In this document: one piece after another, positions 1 to 7,610 of the stretch | Layout: every line of letters starts with the position of its first letter | Position numbering within the stretch: the first letter of the stretch is position 1 | Assembly (NCBI GenBank): GCA_903927685.1 | Contig: CAIYOB010001675.1 | Coordinates: forward strand, 1-35,080 | Length of the DNA stretch: 35,080 nucleotides | Reading direction: 5' to 3' | DNA from: an uncultured Planctomycetaceae bacterium | Lineage (GTDB): Bacteria; Planctomycetota; Planctomycetia; Pirellulales; Pirellulaceae | Program-made: the position numbers and the translations under genes | Notes under the pieces: model-generated | What the model was told of the DNA's origin: nothing | The model's input: the letters and a program-made list of their open reading frames with translations, nothing else | Database searches by the model: none

Positions 1-974
1 CAGGCCGAACCGATGGACACGCACAGCTCAGGCAGCCGCGCGATCATCTCTGCGGCGGCCACGTCCGGAAAGTTGACACTCAAGGTGTTGGGCAGCCGGT
101 CCGCTTGCCGACCGTTCACCGTGAGCCGCTCGCCGATCGCCTGGGACAACTGGTCCAACAGCCGGTCGCGCAACGCTTGCAGCCGCGGCGCGGATTCGTC
201 CAGGCTGCGAAAGGCCAGCATGCAGGCTTGCCCCAGGCCGACGATATAAGGGACGTTCTCGGTCCCGGGCCGCAGCCCCATTTCGTGCCCGGCGCCGTGC
301 AGGACCGGTTCCAGCCGCACGCCCCGCCGCACGTACAGCGCGCCGACGCCTTTGGGCGCGTACAGCTTGTGGCCGGCGACGCTCAGCAGATCGACGCCCA
401 GGTCCTGGACGAAAGCGTGGATCTTGCCGACCGTCTGGGCGGCGTCGGTGTGCAACAGCACGCGCCGCTCCCGGCAGACCTCGGAGATCTCGCGGAGCGG
501 CTGGATCACCCCGGTCTCGTTGTTGGCGTGCATGATACTGACCAGCCGCGTGTCGGGCCGGATGGCCGCCTCGATCTTGGCCGGGCTGACCACGCCCTGC
601 GAGTCGCAGGCGACAATCGTCAGGTCAAAGCCCATCCGTTCCAGGTACCGCGCCGGCTCGACCACCGCCGGATGCTCGATCGACGAGATGATCAGGTGCC
701 CGGCCACGCCCGGCACGCCTTGGATCATCGTCCCGCAGATCGCCAGATTGTTGCTCTCTGTGCCGCCGGACGTGAACACGATCTCGTCCCGGTCCGCCCC
801 CAACAGAGTGGCGACCTTGGCCCGCGCGTCCTCCATCGCCTCACGGCACGCATGTCCCAGCGCATGACCGCTGGATGGATTGCCGTAATGCTCCCGGAAA
901 AAAGGCAGCATCGCCTCCAGCACACTGGGGGCAATCGGAGTCGTCGCGTTGTAGTCCAAGTAGATCGTGCGCAT
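1..974 (-). CDS. Cysteine desulfurase (NifS/IscS family), C-terminus cut by window edge
   Basis: A PLP-dependent class V aminotransferase-fold enzyme that takes sulfur from cysteine for Fe-S cluster or thio-cofactor synthesis. The protein starts MRTIYLDYNATTPIAPSV, the family N-terminus. It then shows TSGGTESNN (cofactor phosphate binding), HANNETG, HTDAAQ and SVAGHKLYAP, whose lysine should form the PLP Schiff base. The frame reads through the left edge. The last full codons give IGSA and the next two bases are TG, consistent with the catalytic cysteine of the family's SGSAC motif, so the cut falls at the active site. The ATG at 974 follows a strong AGGAGGGG ribosome site. An atypical TACGAT -10-like box lies upstream at about 1029-1034. 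Family certain; NifS, IscS or SufS-like subgroup not resolvable, and no iscU or nifU is visible. Confidence 0.93.
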   Translation of the reverse strand, partial: MRTIYLDYNATTPIAPSVLEAMLPFFREHYGNPSSGHALGHACREAMEDARAKVATLLGADRDEIVFTSGGTESNNLAICGTMIQGVPGVAGHLIISSIEHPAVVEPARYLERMGFDLTIVACDSQGVVSPAKIEAAIRPDTRLVSIMHANNETGVIQPLREISEVCRERRVLLHTDAAQTVGKIHAFVQDLGVDLLSVAGHKLYAPKGVGALYVRRGVRLEPVLHGAGHEMGLRPGTENVPYIVGLGQACMLAFRSLDESAPRLQALRDRLLDQLSQAIGERLTVNGRQADRLPNTLSVNFPDVAAAEMIARLPELCVSIGSA

Positions 975-1394
975 GCCGCCGGGCCCCTCCTGATTCCACA
1001 CATCCCGCAAAGCTGAAAAGCGGGTGTTATCGTAACAGGCCCCGCCGGTTCTTGAAAGTGGCGAACCGCGGTGCCCTTGGCCAGTCCCTGCGGCAAGTCG
1101 CGGACCGTACACTCGCCCGGCGAAATGCACTCTTCCGGATCGTGACTCTCGCCCTCGACAATCGGCGCCCTGACGTTCCGCTAGTCGTCGCGTTCGGTGA
1201 TCGATGTCGAATACACCAGCTCGCGGCGGCGCGGCTCAGAAGACGTTCCGCCCCATCCCGCGGGCATTCCGCACTCCCGTGTCCGACAACAAGTGGCCGC
1301 ACTCCACCTGCGCCGCAATCGCAAGCTTGAGCCTCGGTCCCGATTCGCGTATACTCACGGTCGGTGTCAACCCCAGCAGGCGGAGGCGAAAGAC
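975..1394. other. Intergenic region between cysteine desulfurase and toxin-antitoxin pair
   Basis: About 420 bases without a convincing gene. Open frames here are arginine/serine-rich and match no family. The region holds the leader of the cysteine desulfurase, a small CCCGC/GCGGG hairpin (1004-1024) and, on the right, the promoter of the toxin-antitoxin pair. Nothing else is seen. Confidence 0.6.
1327..1355 (+). promoter_or_regulatory. Sigma70-type promoter of the toxin-antitoxin operon
   Basis: TTGAGC (1327-1332) is followed after exactly 17 bases by TATACT (1350-1355), which matches 4 of 6 and 5 of 6 consensus positions. Transcription would start near 1362, about 30 bases before the antitoxin ATG at 1395. 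Confidence 0.6.
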
Positions 1395-1622
1395 ATGCCC
1401 ACGAATAGCGACCAATTGACGTGTGAAATCGAGCTCCAACCCGGCGAAAAGTTCCGCTTGCCTCCGACGCTGGCGGACCGTGTTGGGCCTGGGCATTGGC
1501 TGATCACGATCACGCCGTTGGCTGCTACCGGGACGGGCGGATCTGTGCGCGATCATGCCGCGTTCTTGAACAGCTACGTGGCGGAAGACGAAGGGTTGTA
1601 CGATGACTATCCAGCCCGGTGA
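1395..1622 (+). CDS. Putative antitoxin of MazF/PemK-type module
   Basis: A 75-residue protein directly ahead of, and overlapping by 20 bases, a MazF-family toxin gene, which is the main reason for calling it an antitoxin. The ATG at 1395 is preceded by GGAGG (1382-1386) at good spacing; longer in-frame starts upstream lie before the promoter and give arginine-rich noise. The N-terminal half (ELQPGEKFRLPPTLADRVGPGHW) could be a small DNA-binding or dimerisation unit, although no AbrB/MazE motif is clear. The acidic C-terminus (HAAFLNSYVAEDEGLYDDY) has the character of the segment by which such antitoxins cover the toxin's RNA-binding face. Autorepression of the promoter at 1327 would be usual for the class, but is inferred. 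Confidence 0.75.
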   Translation: MPTNSDQLTCEIELQPGEKFRLPPTLADRVGPGHWLITITPLAATGTGGSVRDHAAFLNSYVAEDEGLYDDYPAR

Positions 1623-1932
1623 ATTCTGGGTCGCCGACATCCGCTTGACCGACGGATCGGGATCCAAGAGGCGTCCCGTGTTGGTACTATGGCTCGATGG
1701 CATTGATGCCGTCGTGGCGGCGGTGACCACCGCCGCCGCACGATCGACCACAGATGTTCCACTGACTGACTGGCGAACCAGCGGGTTACGATCCGCATCG
1801 ACCGTACGGCAGTCGCGTTTGGATTGCCTGGAACAGACGCTGCTGATTGGCCGCATCGGCACCGTCTCGCCGAGCGATGGTCATGTGGTCAAGCGTGCTT
1901 GGAAGAATCACGTTGAGCCCCAGTGGACCTAA
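1603..1932 (+). CDS. MazF/PemK-family endoribonuclease toxin
   Basis: A 109-residue protein with the family's opening beta strands, GEFWVADI at residues 6-13 followed by a loop and KRRPVLVL at 22-29, whose arginine is conserved in MazF RNases. The later stretch with TVRQSRLDCLEQTLLIGRIGTVS corresponds to the second conserved block of the SH3-like barrel. MazF toxins cut single-stranded mRNA at short motifs and arrest growth until neutralised by the antitoxin. The gene overlaps the antitoxin frame by 20 bases, so the two are translated together. Length is normal and no inactivating change is visible. Target sequence cannot be predicted. Confidence 0.85.
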   Translation: MTIQPGEFWVADIRLTDGSGSKRRPVLVLWLDGIDAVVAAVTTAAARSTTDVPLTDWRTSGLRSASTVRQSRLDCLEQTLLIGRIGTVSPSDGHVVKRAWKNHVEPQWT

Positions 1933-2005
1933 ACGCTCGGTTGTTATCGCGACGAGCACCACTGGCTCACACAGTCAGGATGAATTGGAGACCCTCGAAG
2001 AACTT

Positions 2006-2022
2006 GCCGCAGACGCTGCGGC
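2006..2022. terminator. Hairpin between convergent genes
   Basis: GCCGCAG-ACG-CTGCGGC is a perfect 7-bp stem with a 3-base loop in the gap between the toxin stop (1932) and the serine hydrolase stop (2093). Its position suits a bidirectional terminator. There is no T-run, so an intrinsic terminator is not proven. Confidence 0.35.
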
Positions 2023-2092
2023 CCGGCCTGGGCGGTGTCCTTATCGGTCCGCGAGCCGGAGGCCTGAACCGGTTTCGGGGAGAGACGTCCGC

Positions 2093-3829
2093 TTACTCGT
2101 TCGCCACGCCGGCCGCGACGGCTTGGAAGAACCGCGCCGACCACTCGCCGTTGCGCGGACCGCTCCGCTTGCGGACTTGGGTGATGATCAACTGCTGCTC
2201 CGGATCGACGACAAAGATGCAGCCCGAAAAGGAACCGTGGCCGATCGTCTGCGGGCTGAACAGCAAATCCTCCGCGCGTTTCGAGTTCGCTTCGGCCCCC
2301 GGCTTCCGATGCCGGATCCAGTGCAGGCCGATCCCCTCGTCCTCGATATAGCCGTGGTCCGCCACCTGCAACGGCTCGGGCAGGAGCCGGGCGAACGTCT
2401 CAGGCTGGATGAATTCCAGTTCGCCGTAGCTGCCGCGGTTGGCGACCCACTGGGCCAGGACACCCAGTTCACGGGCCGTGAATTCGCCGTCCGAACTGGC
2501 GTTGCCGATGGGCACGTCGGCCATGCCCAGCGGCTGGAACAGGTGCTCGTGGTACAACCGCACGGCGCTCTTGCCGCCGACGATTTCCATCGCTTTGGCC
2601 GCCAATTCAAAGCCGATCCCGCTGTAGGCGTACGTCGCGTTCGGCTGGTTGACGTCGATGGCGTTCAAGATGACGTTCTCCAGGTGCGGTTGGCGCATGC
2701 CGCCCAAGTCGCCCAGGCCCGCCAAGCCGCTGGTATGGTTGAAGCACTGCCGAAACGTCGGCACGTGGGGATCGTTCCGGGGATAGTCCGGAAACACCGC
2801 GGCCAGGGAATCGTCCAGGCCGATCAGCCCCTGGTCGACGAACCGGCTGAACAGCAACGCCGTGACCGTCTTGGTGATCGACGCGACCCAGCAGCGGTAC
2901 TCGCGGGTGATGGGCAGGCCGCCGGGGTCCCGGCCGAACGCTTCGTGGGTGACGATGACGCCCCGCCGGGCAACCAAGGTCACGAACGGCTCGCCGGTGT
3001 CCTCGGCCCAAGCCCGGCAGACCTCGTCGATCTTGGCCTTGGCGTCCGGCCGCATGCCGGCGTCGGCCAGCGTGCCGTCGTGCAGCACGGTCGCCGGCGC
3101 GTCGCGGCGGCGCGGCGGCTGGAGCGTGCGGACCCGTGACTGCAGGCCCTGGACTTTCAGTTTCAAGGCCAAGTGATAATCGTCGTTCAGCACGGTGGCC
3201 GACTCGATGAATCGCGCGGGGCGCCCCAGCGGCTCGAATTCGGCCAGCCCGGCAACCAAGATCGCCCCTTGCTCGCTGTCGATGATCGTGTGGACCAGCC
3301 GGTCGTTCGCCAGCCGCAGAGCTTCGGCGTGATGCTCCAACAGGACGGTCGGGGCTTCGGGGCCGGGAAAATGGGGCAGGACAACGGTCAGGTCGGGGGC
3401 GTAGGTCAGGGAGACGTTCTTGGGGACGCTGTAGAGAGTCAGCCCGCGGCGAAACGGAGTCCCGTTGGGGGCGGTGCCCTCGATCCAGGCCAGCCAGCGG
3501 CCGGAATCCGCGGGCGCGGGGAACTCGTCCAACTTGGCGTTGAACCAGCGAACTCGCAGCTGGGGATCGCCGCCCAGTCGCTGGACTTCGGCCACGTCTC
3601 GCCACACGATGCGCGGCGTCTCGCCGGGTGGGAAGATCCAGGTGCCGGCCCGGGCGGTGATCAGTTCCTGAGCCAGGAACTTGCGCCGCTCGTCCAAGGT
3701 GCGCTGGCTGTCCGCGCCGCCCACGGCCGGAGCGGGCGCAACTTGGGCCAACCCCTGCCCTGCCGGAAGAACGGCGCAGCCGACAGCCAGAAACCAACCA
3801 ACGCAACAACGCAGAATGGTGACATGCAT
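2093..3829 (-). CDS. Exported serine hydrolase, class C beta-lactamase/esterase family
   Basis: A 578-residue protein. Residues 1-29 form a signal peptide (hydrophobic CCVGWFLAVGCAVLP, then AGQGLAQ). About 40-240 is an unassigned beta-rich domain. About 265-560 is the beta-lactamase-fold catalytic domain. The catalytic SxxK tetrad is S317-I-T-K320 in WVASITKTVTALL; the usual Tyr-x-Asn site reads Y402-S-G404; the third motif is H531-G-S-F-S-G, in place of KTG as in related esterases and D-aminopeptidases. The asparagine change and H-G motif favour esterase or peptidase activity on esters or cell-wall peptides over drug resistance. It lies 83 bases behind the outer-membrane protein on the same strand, so co-transcription is likely. 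Two ATGs (3825 and 3829) could serve as start. Confidence 0.88.
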   Translation of the reverse strand: MHVTILRCCVGWFLAVGCAVLPAGQGLAQVAPAPAVGGADSQRTLDERRKFLAQELITARAGTWIFPPGETPRIVWRDVAEVQRLGGDPQLRVRWFNAKLDEFPAPADSGRWLAWIEGTAPNGTPFRRGLTLYSVPKNVSLTYAPDLTVVLPHFPGPEAPTVLLEHHAEALRLANDRLVHTIIDSEQGAILVAGLAEFEPLGRPARFIESATVLNDDYHLALKLKVQGLQSRVRTLQPPRRRDAPATVLHDGTLADAGMRPDAKAKIDEVCRAWAEDTGEPFVTLVARRGVIVTHEAFGRDPGGLPITREYRCWVASITKTVTALLFSRFVDQGLIGLDDSLAAVFPDYPRNDPHVPTFRQCFNHTSGLAGLGDLGGMRQPHLENVILNAIDVNQPNATYAYSGIGFELAAKAMEIVGGKSAVRLYHEHLFQPLGMADVPIGNASSDGEFTARELGVLAQWVANRGSYGELEFIQPETFARLLPEPLQVADHGYIEDEGIGLHWIRHRKPGAEANSKRAEDLLFSPQTIGHGSFSGCIFVVDPEQQLIITQVRKRSGPRNGEWSARFFQAVAAGVANE

Positions 3830-3890
3830 GGCCTAGGTTCCACTGTTCGCGAGGGGGCTTTTTCGGCACGATCCTGAGCCGAGCAGGGAC

Positions 3891-3903
3891 GATGTCAGAC
3901 ATC
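3891..3903 (-). other. Intercistronic hairpin
   Basis: GATGTCAGACATC forms a perfect short stem in the 83-base gap between the outer-membrane protein stop (3913) and the serine hydrolase start (3829). It could attenuate transcription or protect the upstream mRNA end; it has no T-run. Confidence 0.3.
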
Positions 3904-3912
3904 CCCCTGAAG

Positions 3913-5265
3913 CTAGAACTGCCGGCGGATCTCGAACCGCAGCAGCCCGTCGTACCAGCCGCTGGAGCCGAGGTCCAGGCCGGCCGCCACGCCGAATTCG
4001 AGCACGCCCAGGTCGCCGCCCGTATCGACAATGGTCCGCAGGCCGGAAATGGCCCACAGGCCCACGCGGCTGTCGATGTCGCGGATCACGACCACATCGT
4101 CGATCAGGCTGGACTGCATCCCGTCCAGGGCCGACAGGCCCAGAATCTCGATCGTTGGAATCAGGGCCAGCGAGTCGGAATCGCGCCACACGCGACTGAG
4201 GCCCGCACCCCACCGCAGAACCTGGCCGGAGTGTTCCGGATGGCCCGCGATCGGGAACCAGTAATCGAGTTCGCTGTGCACGTACGTCCGGTCGTCGATT
4301 TTGAATCTCGCCAGCATGCCGGGCTCCAGCGAGATGTGGCCGTTGCCCAGGCCCTTGGACGGCGCGCCCGTGTTGAAATAAGTGCGGAACAGCTGGCTGA
4401 TCTGCCAGCGCGTGCCGTCGCACAACACGGTCTTGGTGGTCACGTTCATGTCGCCCATCCCGGCCGTGTTGGCGTTGGTGAGCGGATCCATGATGCGAAT
4501 CGGGATCTCGGTTCCCAGCGAGAACTTCTCGCCGCCGACTTCCATCTTGAACCGCAGGTCCTGATAGTCCACCAACTCGACACCGGTCAGGGGCAGATTC
4601 GGACCGCGCCCGCCCTCGGATTTCGGCCGGGCCCACAGGTACTCGGCACGATCCGGAGGGGTGAAGTTCTCCACGCTGTCGATGCGCACGCGGAAGGCAT
4701 TCAACGGCTGGGTGATCTCGATTTCCAGCGGCGCAGTCGTCACGTATTCGGTTCCGATCCCCGGTTCCGAAAGACCTCGCCGTCGGCCTCGCAGCCAAGC
4801 CCACAAGCCGGGACGCTCCGGCACCGTCCACTCCTGCCGCAACACGTCGCCGAACACGGACTCCGGCATCCCGTCGCCGGCGATGGGCTCGGGGAGCAGC
4901 TCCGCCGCTCCTGGATCGATGGCGGGCGATTCGGGGCTGTCGGCCGGCAGGCAAGCGATTTGTGTCGGACGCCAGGGTGACGCAGGCGCGATTCCCGGCA
5001 GGGCCTGGACGTTGGGGGCCAAGGCGTAATACCCTGCCCCGTCGCGGGTCTCGACCGGCGCATGAAGCACCAATCCCGGGTCGGTCACCAGCGGTTGCTG
5101 AACACGATCCGGCGGGCCGGTTGGCGTCTGCTGTGTGGCGACGAGCTGTGGCGGCGCCCAGTCCTGAGCAGACGCGCAGCGCGGCTCCGGAGCCAGCCAG
5201 TGGCTGGCAGCCAGCAAGCAAGCAGTGATTCCAGTGAATATCCGCTGCACGAGCCTGACCAACAC
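3913..5265 (-). CDS. Putative outer-membrane beta-barrel protein
   Basis: A 450-residue exported protein of unrecognised family. The start chosen is GTG at 5265 because AAGGGA lies five bases upstream and residues 1-33 then form a clean signal peptide (VRLVQRIFTGITACLLAASHWLA, cleavage near CASAQ). A Pro/Ala/Gln-rich segment follows. From about residue 175 alternating polar and hydrophobic strands with many aromatic residues (YWFPIAG, LRWGAGLSRVW, DGLLRFEIRRQF) run to a C-terminal phenylalanine, the usual end of an outer-membrane barrel. MGDMNVTTKTVL resembles the fold of barrel proteins annotated as transporter-like in planctomycetes. It is divergent from the type VI block and upstream of the serine hydrolase. 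Function unknown; barrel topology is inferred from sequence character only. Confidence 0.72.
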   Translation of the reverse strand: MLVRLVQRIFTGITACLLAASHWLAPEPRCASAQDWAPPQLVATQQTPTGPPDRVQQPLVTDPGLVLHAPVETRDGAGYYALAPNVQALPGIAPASPWRPTQIACLPADSPESPAIDPGAAELLPEPIAGDGMPESVFGDVLRQEWTVPERPGLWAWLRGRRRGLSEPGIGTEYVTTAPLEIEITQPLNAFRVRIDSVENFTPPDRAEYLWARPKSEGGRGPNLPLTGVELVDYQDLRFKMEVGGEKFSLGTEIPIRIMDPLTNANTAGMGDMNVTTKTVLCDGTRWQISQLFRTYFNTGAPSKGLGNGHISLEPGMLARFKIDDRTYVHSELDYWFPIAGHPEHSGQVLRWGAGLSRVWRDSDSLALIPTIEILGLSALDGMQSSLIDDVVVIRDIDSRVGLWAISGLRTIVDTGGDLGVLEFGVAAGLDLGSSGWYDGLLRFEIRRQF

Positions 5266-5276
5266 CGAATCCCTTA

Positions 5277-5290
5277 AGACCTGAAGGTCT
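5277..5290. promoter_or_regulatory. Perfect inverted repeat before the outer-membrane protein start
   Basis: AGACCT-GA-AGGTCT is a 6-bp perfect inverted repeat 11 bases upstream of the GTG start, partly next to its ribosome-binding site. It could be an operator or an mRNA hairpin that gates translation. Confidence 0.35.
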
Positions 5291-5440
5291 GTTGGAGTGG
5301 ATCCATAGAACGTCAGCCGGTGGCATTCTCCCACCTCGTGATACTATCGGTTGTAGCGGATATATCGATCGAGCGAATTCTGCCTGCCCAACGCTTTCCA
5401 ACGGAAATGCATCTTTTCACAATTGTTTTCCCGCGACGTA

Positions 5441-5470
5441 TGGCCAGCGTCGACGGTGCGGGGCTAGAAT
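5441..5470 (+). promoter_or_regulatory. Candidate promoter of the type VI block
   Basis: TGGCCA (5441-5446), an 18-base spacer and TAGAAT (5465-5470) lie 41 bases ahead of the tssK start. The -10 box matches 5 of 6 consensus positions, the -35 box 4 of 6. No regulator site is recognised. Confidence 0.38.
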
Positions 5471-5511
5471 GAGCGGACGCATCGGATCTCAACCTCGGAC
5501 AGGGAATCGCC

Positions 5512-6975
5512 ATGAGGAACCCAGACGTTCATTGGTACGAAGGGCTCTTCCTGCTGCCCCAGCACCTGCAGTCACTGGAACGTTATCGGAATGAGCTGTC
5601 CCACACGTCGGAACAGTTCAATCATCCGTACAACTACGGCTTGCGGTCGCTGGAGTTCAGTCGCGAAGGGCTCGCCAACAACCAGTTCGAAGTCCGCACC
5701 CTGCAGGCGCGGCTGCGGGATGGCACCGTCATCGACTTGGCGGGCGGCGAGCAGCTCGAACGGCTGGACGTCAAGCAGGCGGTGGGGATCGCGAAAGCGG
5801 GTTTGGAGGAAGCGTTCGTCAAGGAAACGGTGGTCATCGTTTACGTGGGTGTGCCGCGGCTGCAACTGGGGCGCGAGAACGTCCTCAGGCCCGGCGCGCC
5901 CGGGGACGCCCGCTGGCTGGAAACGCGCATGGAGGTCGACGACGAGAACCGCAGCAACAAGGCCAAGGAGTTGCAGTTCCGCCGCTTGAATGTGCGGCTG
6001 TTGCTGTCGACCCAGGACCTGGCCGGATATGAAGTGCTGCCGATTGCCCGGATCAAGCGGGCCAGTGAAGGGGAAGCGGCTCCCCAGTTGGACGCTGGCT
6101 ACATCCCGCCGCTCCTGGCCGTCGATGCCTGGCCGGGACTCGAACGGGACATCGTGCGGGCGATCTACGACATGCTGGGGCAGAAGATCGAGGTGTTGAG
6201 CCAGCAGGTGCTCAATCGCGGCCTGTCCCGCGACTCGCGCGATCCCGGTGACGCCGACCGGATCGCCATGCTCGAGCGGTTGAACGAGGCTTATTCCGTG
6301 CTGGGAGTGCTGGCGTTTGCCAATGGCGTGCACCCGCTGACCGCGTACACCGAGCTGTGCCGGCTGGTCGGCCAGTTGTCGATCTTTGGTCCCGAGCGGC
6401 GCGTGGGCGAGATCCCGCGGTACGATCACGACGATCTGGCCAGGATCTTCAGCCAGTTGAAGCTGCGGCTGGAGCAGTTGTTGTACGCCGTCCGCGATTA
6501 CACCTTCCAGCAGCGGTACTTCCTGGGCGTCGGGATGGGCATGCAGGTATCGCTCGAGCCGCAGTGGTTCAATTCCGACTGGCAGTGGTTCATCGGCGTC
6601 GACAAGGGCGACCTCTCGGTGCAGGAGTGCCGCGATCTGCTATCGCCCGGTCAATTGGATTGGAAGTTCGGCAGCAGCCGGCAGGTCGAGTACTTGTTCA
6701 CCCAGCGGGCGGAAGGTCTGCAGCTGGCGCCGATGGACCGTCCGATTCGCGCGCTGCCGGCCCGGGCGAACTGGCTGTACTATGAAGTCAAACAGGCGGT
6801 GACGTCGGCGGCCTGGCGGGATGTACAAGACACGCAGACGCTGGCGCTGCGGCTGCGGGATACGTTGATCATGAACCGCGACCGGCTGCAGGGCGAACGC
6901 AAGTTGGTCGTTTCGGCCCGCGGCAAGCCGGTGACGCTGCAATTCGCTCTCTTTGCGGTGCCGATCGAAAAATGA
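5512..6975 (+). CDS. tssK: Type VI secretion baseplate subunit TssK
   Basis: TssK (ImpJ/VasE) is the cytoplasmic adaptor that ties the phage-like baseplate to the TssL-TssM membrane complex. The N-terminus, VHWYEGLFLLPQHLQ at residues 6-20, is the family signature, and the 487-residue length is normal. Later conserved stretches include the ERLNEAYSVLGVLAFANGVHPLTAYTELCRLVGQLSIF helical region and FFLGV-like aromatic segments near residue 340. The C-terminal third matches the domain that contacts the membrane complex in characterised TssK. The ATG at 5512 follows AGGGA at six bases. The stop overlaps the tssL start (ATGA), so translation is coupled. It is the first gene of the block; the TssE, F and G baseplate partners are not in the window. 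Confidence 0.95.
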   Translation: MRNPDVHWYEGLFLLPQHLQSLERYRNELSHTSEQFNHPYNYGLRSLEFSREGLANNQFEVRTLQARLRDGTVIDLAGGEQLERLDVKQAVGIAKAGLEEAFVKETVVIVYVGVPRLQLGRENVLRPGAPGDARWLETRMEVDDENRSNKAKELQFRRLNVRLLLSTQDLAGYEVLPIARIKRASEGEAAPQLDAGYIPPLLAVDAWPGLERDIVRAIYDMLGQKIEVLSQQVLNRGLSRDSRDPGDADRIAMLERLNEAYSVLGVLAFANGVHPLTAYTELCRLVGQLSIFGPERRVGEIPRYDHDDLARIFSQLKLRLEQLLYAVRDYTFQQRYFLGVGMGMQVSLEPQWFNSDWQWFIGVDKGDLSVQECRDLLSPGQLDWKFGSSRQVEYLFTQRAEGLQLAPMDRPIRALPARANWLYYEVKQAVTSAAWRDVQDTQTLALRLRDTLIMNRDRLQGERKLVVSARGKPVTLQFALFAVPIEK

Positions 6976-7607
6976 CTCCCAAACTTGCCCGCGTTGTCGA
7001 TCCGATCTTTCTCCATACGTTGGAGTTGCTCGAGCGGATTGCGCGCCGTGAACCCGTCTCACCGCAAGAAGAGCAGCTGCGGCTGCGGGCGTTGATCGAT
7101 CAAGCCGACGCGATGTTCGGGTCCGAACCCGAGTGGGACGCGGCCAAGTACGCATTGGTCGCGTGGATCGACGAAGTGCTGGTCGATACGCCCTGGGACG
7201 GCCAGGATTGGTGGAGCAACAACGTCCTGGAAGTCGCCTTGTTCAACAGCCGGCTGTGCAACGAACGGTTCTACTTGCGGGCCGCCGAGTCCAGCGCGCT
7301 GTCGCGGCGGGACGCGCTCGAGGTGTACTACGTGTGCGCGGTCCTGGGCTTCCGCGGCCTGTATCGCGATCCGGAGGCCGCCCGATTCCTGATCCAGTCG
7401 CACAACCTGCCGGAGGACTTGGATACCTGGGCCCGGCAAGCCGCGTTGTCCATCCGCCTCGGGCAAGGCCGGCCGGCGCTCAGCCAGCTGGGGCCGGAGA
7501 TCGCCGGTGCGCCGCCCGCGGCAGGCAAGTCGCAGGTCGTCTGGCCCTGGCTGGCCGTCGCGCTGCTGGTAGCCTGGAATGTCGTCTACTTTACGTTGTT
7601 CCTGTGA
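6972..7607 (+). CDS. tssL: Type VI secretion membrane subunit TssL (DotU family)
   Basis: TssL is the inner-membrane protein whose cytoplasmic hook-shaped domain binds TssK and TssM. Residues 10-175 contain the DotU signature: AKYALVAWIDEVLVDTPWDGQDWW, then ERFYLRAAESS and DALEVYYVCAVLGFRGLY. A single C-terminal transmembrane helix follows (about residues 188-210, WPWLAVALLVAWNVVYFTLFL) and the protein ends there at 211 residues. There is no OmpA-type peptidoglycan-binding extension, so this is the short TssL form that depends on another protein for cell-wall anchoring. Its start overlaps the tssK stop by four bases and the tssM-like gene begins three bases after its stop. Confidence 0.95.
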   Translation: MTPKLARVVDPIFLHTLELLERIARREPVSPQEEQLRLRALIDQADAMFGSEPEWDAAKYALVAWIDEVLVDTPWDGQDWWSNNVLEVALFNSRLCNERFYLRAAESSALSRRDALEVYYVCAVLGFRGLYRDPEAARFLIQSHNLPEDLDTWARQAALSIRLGQGRPALSQLGPEIAGAPPAAGKSQVVWPWLAVALLVAWNVVYFTLFL

Positions 7608-7610
7608 CCT

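Noticed and set aside
1204..1419. Small plus-strand frames ahead of the antitoxin
   Set aside because: No ribosome site, arginine/serine-rich, and they span the antitoxin promoter.
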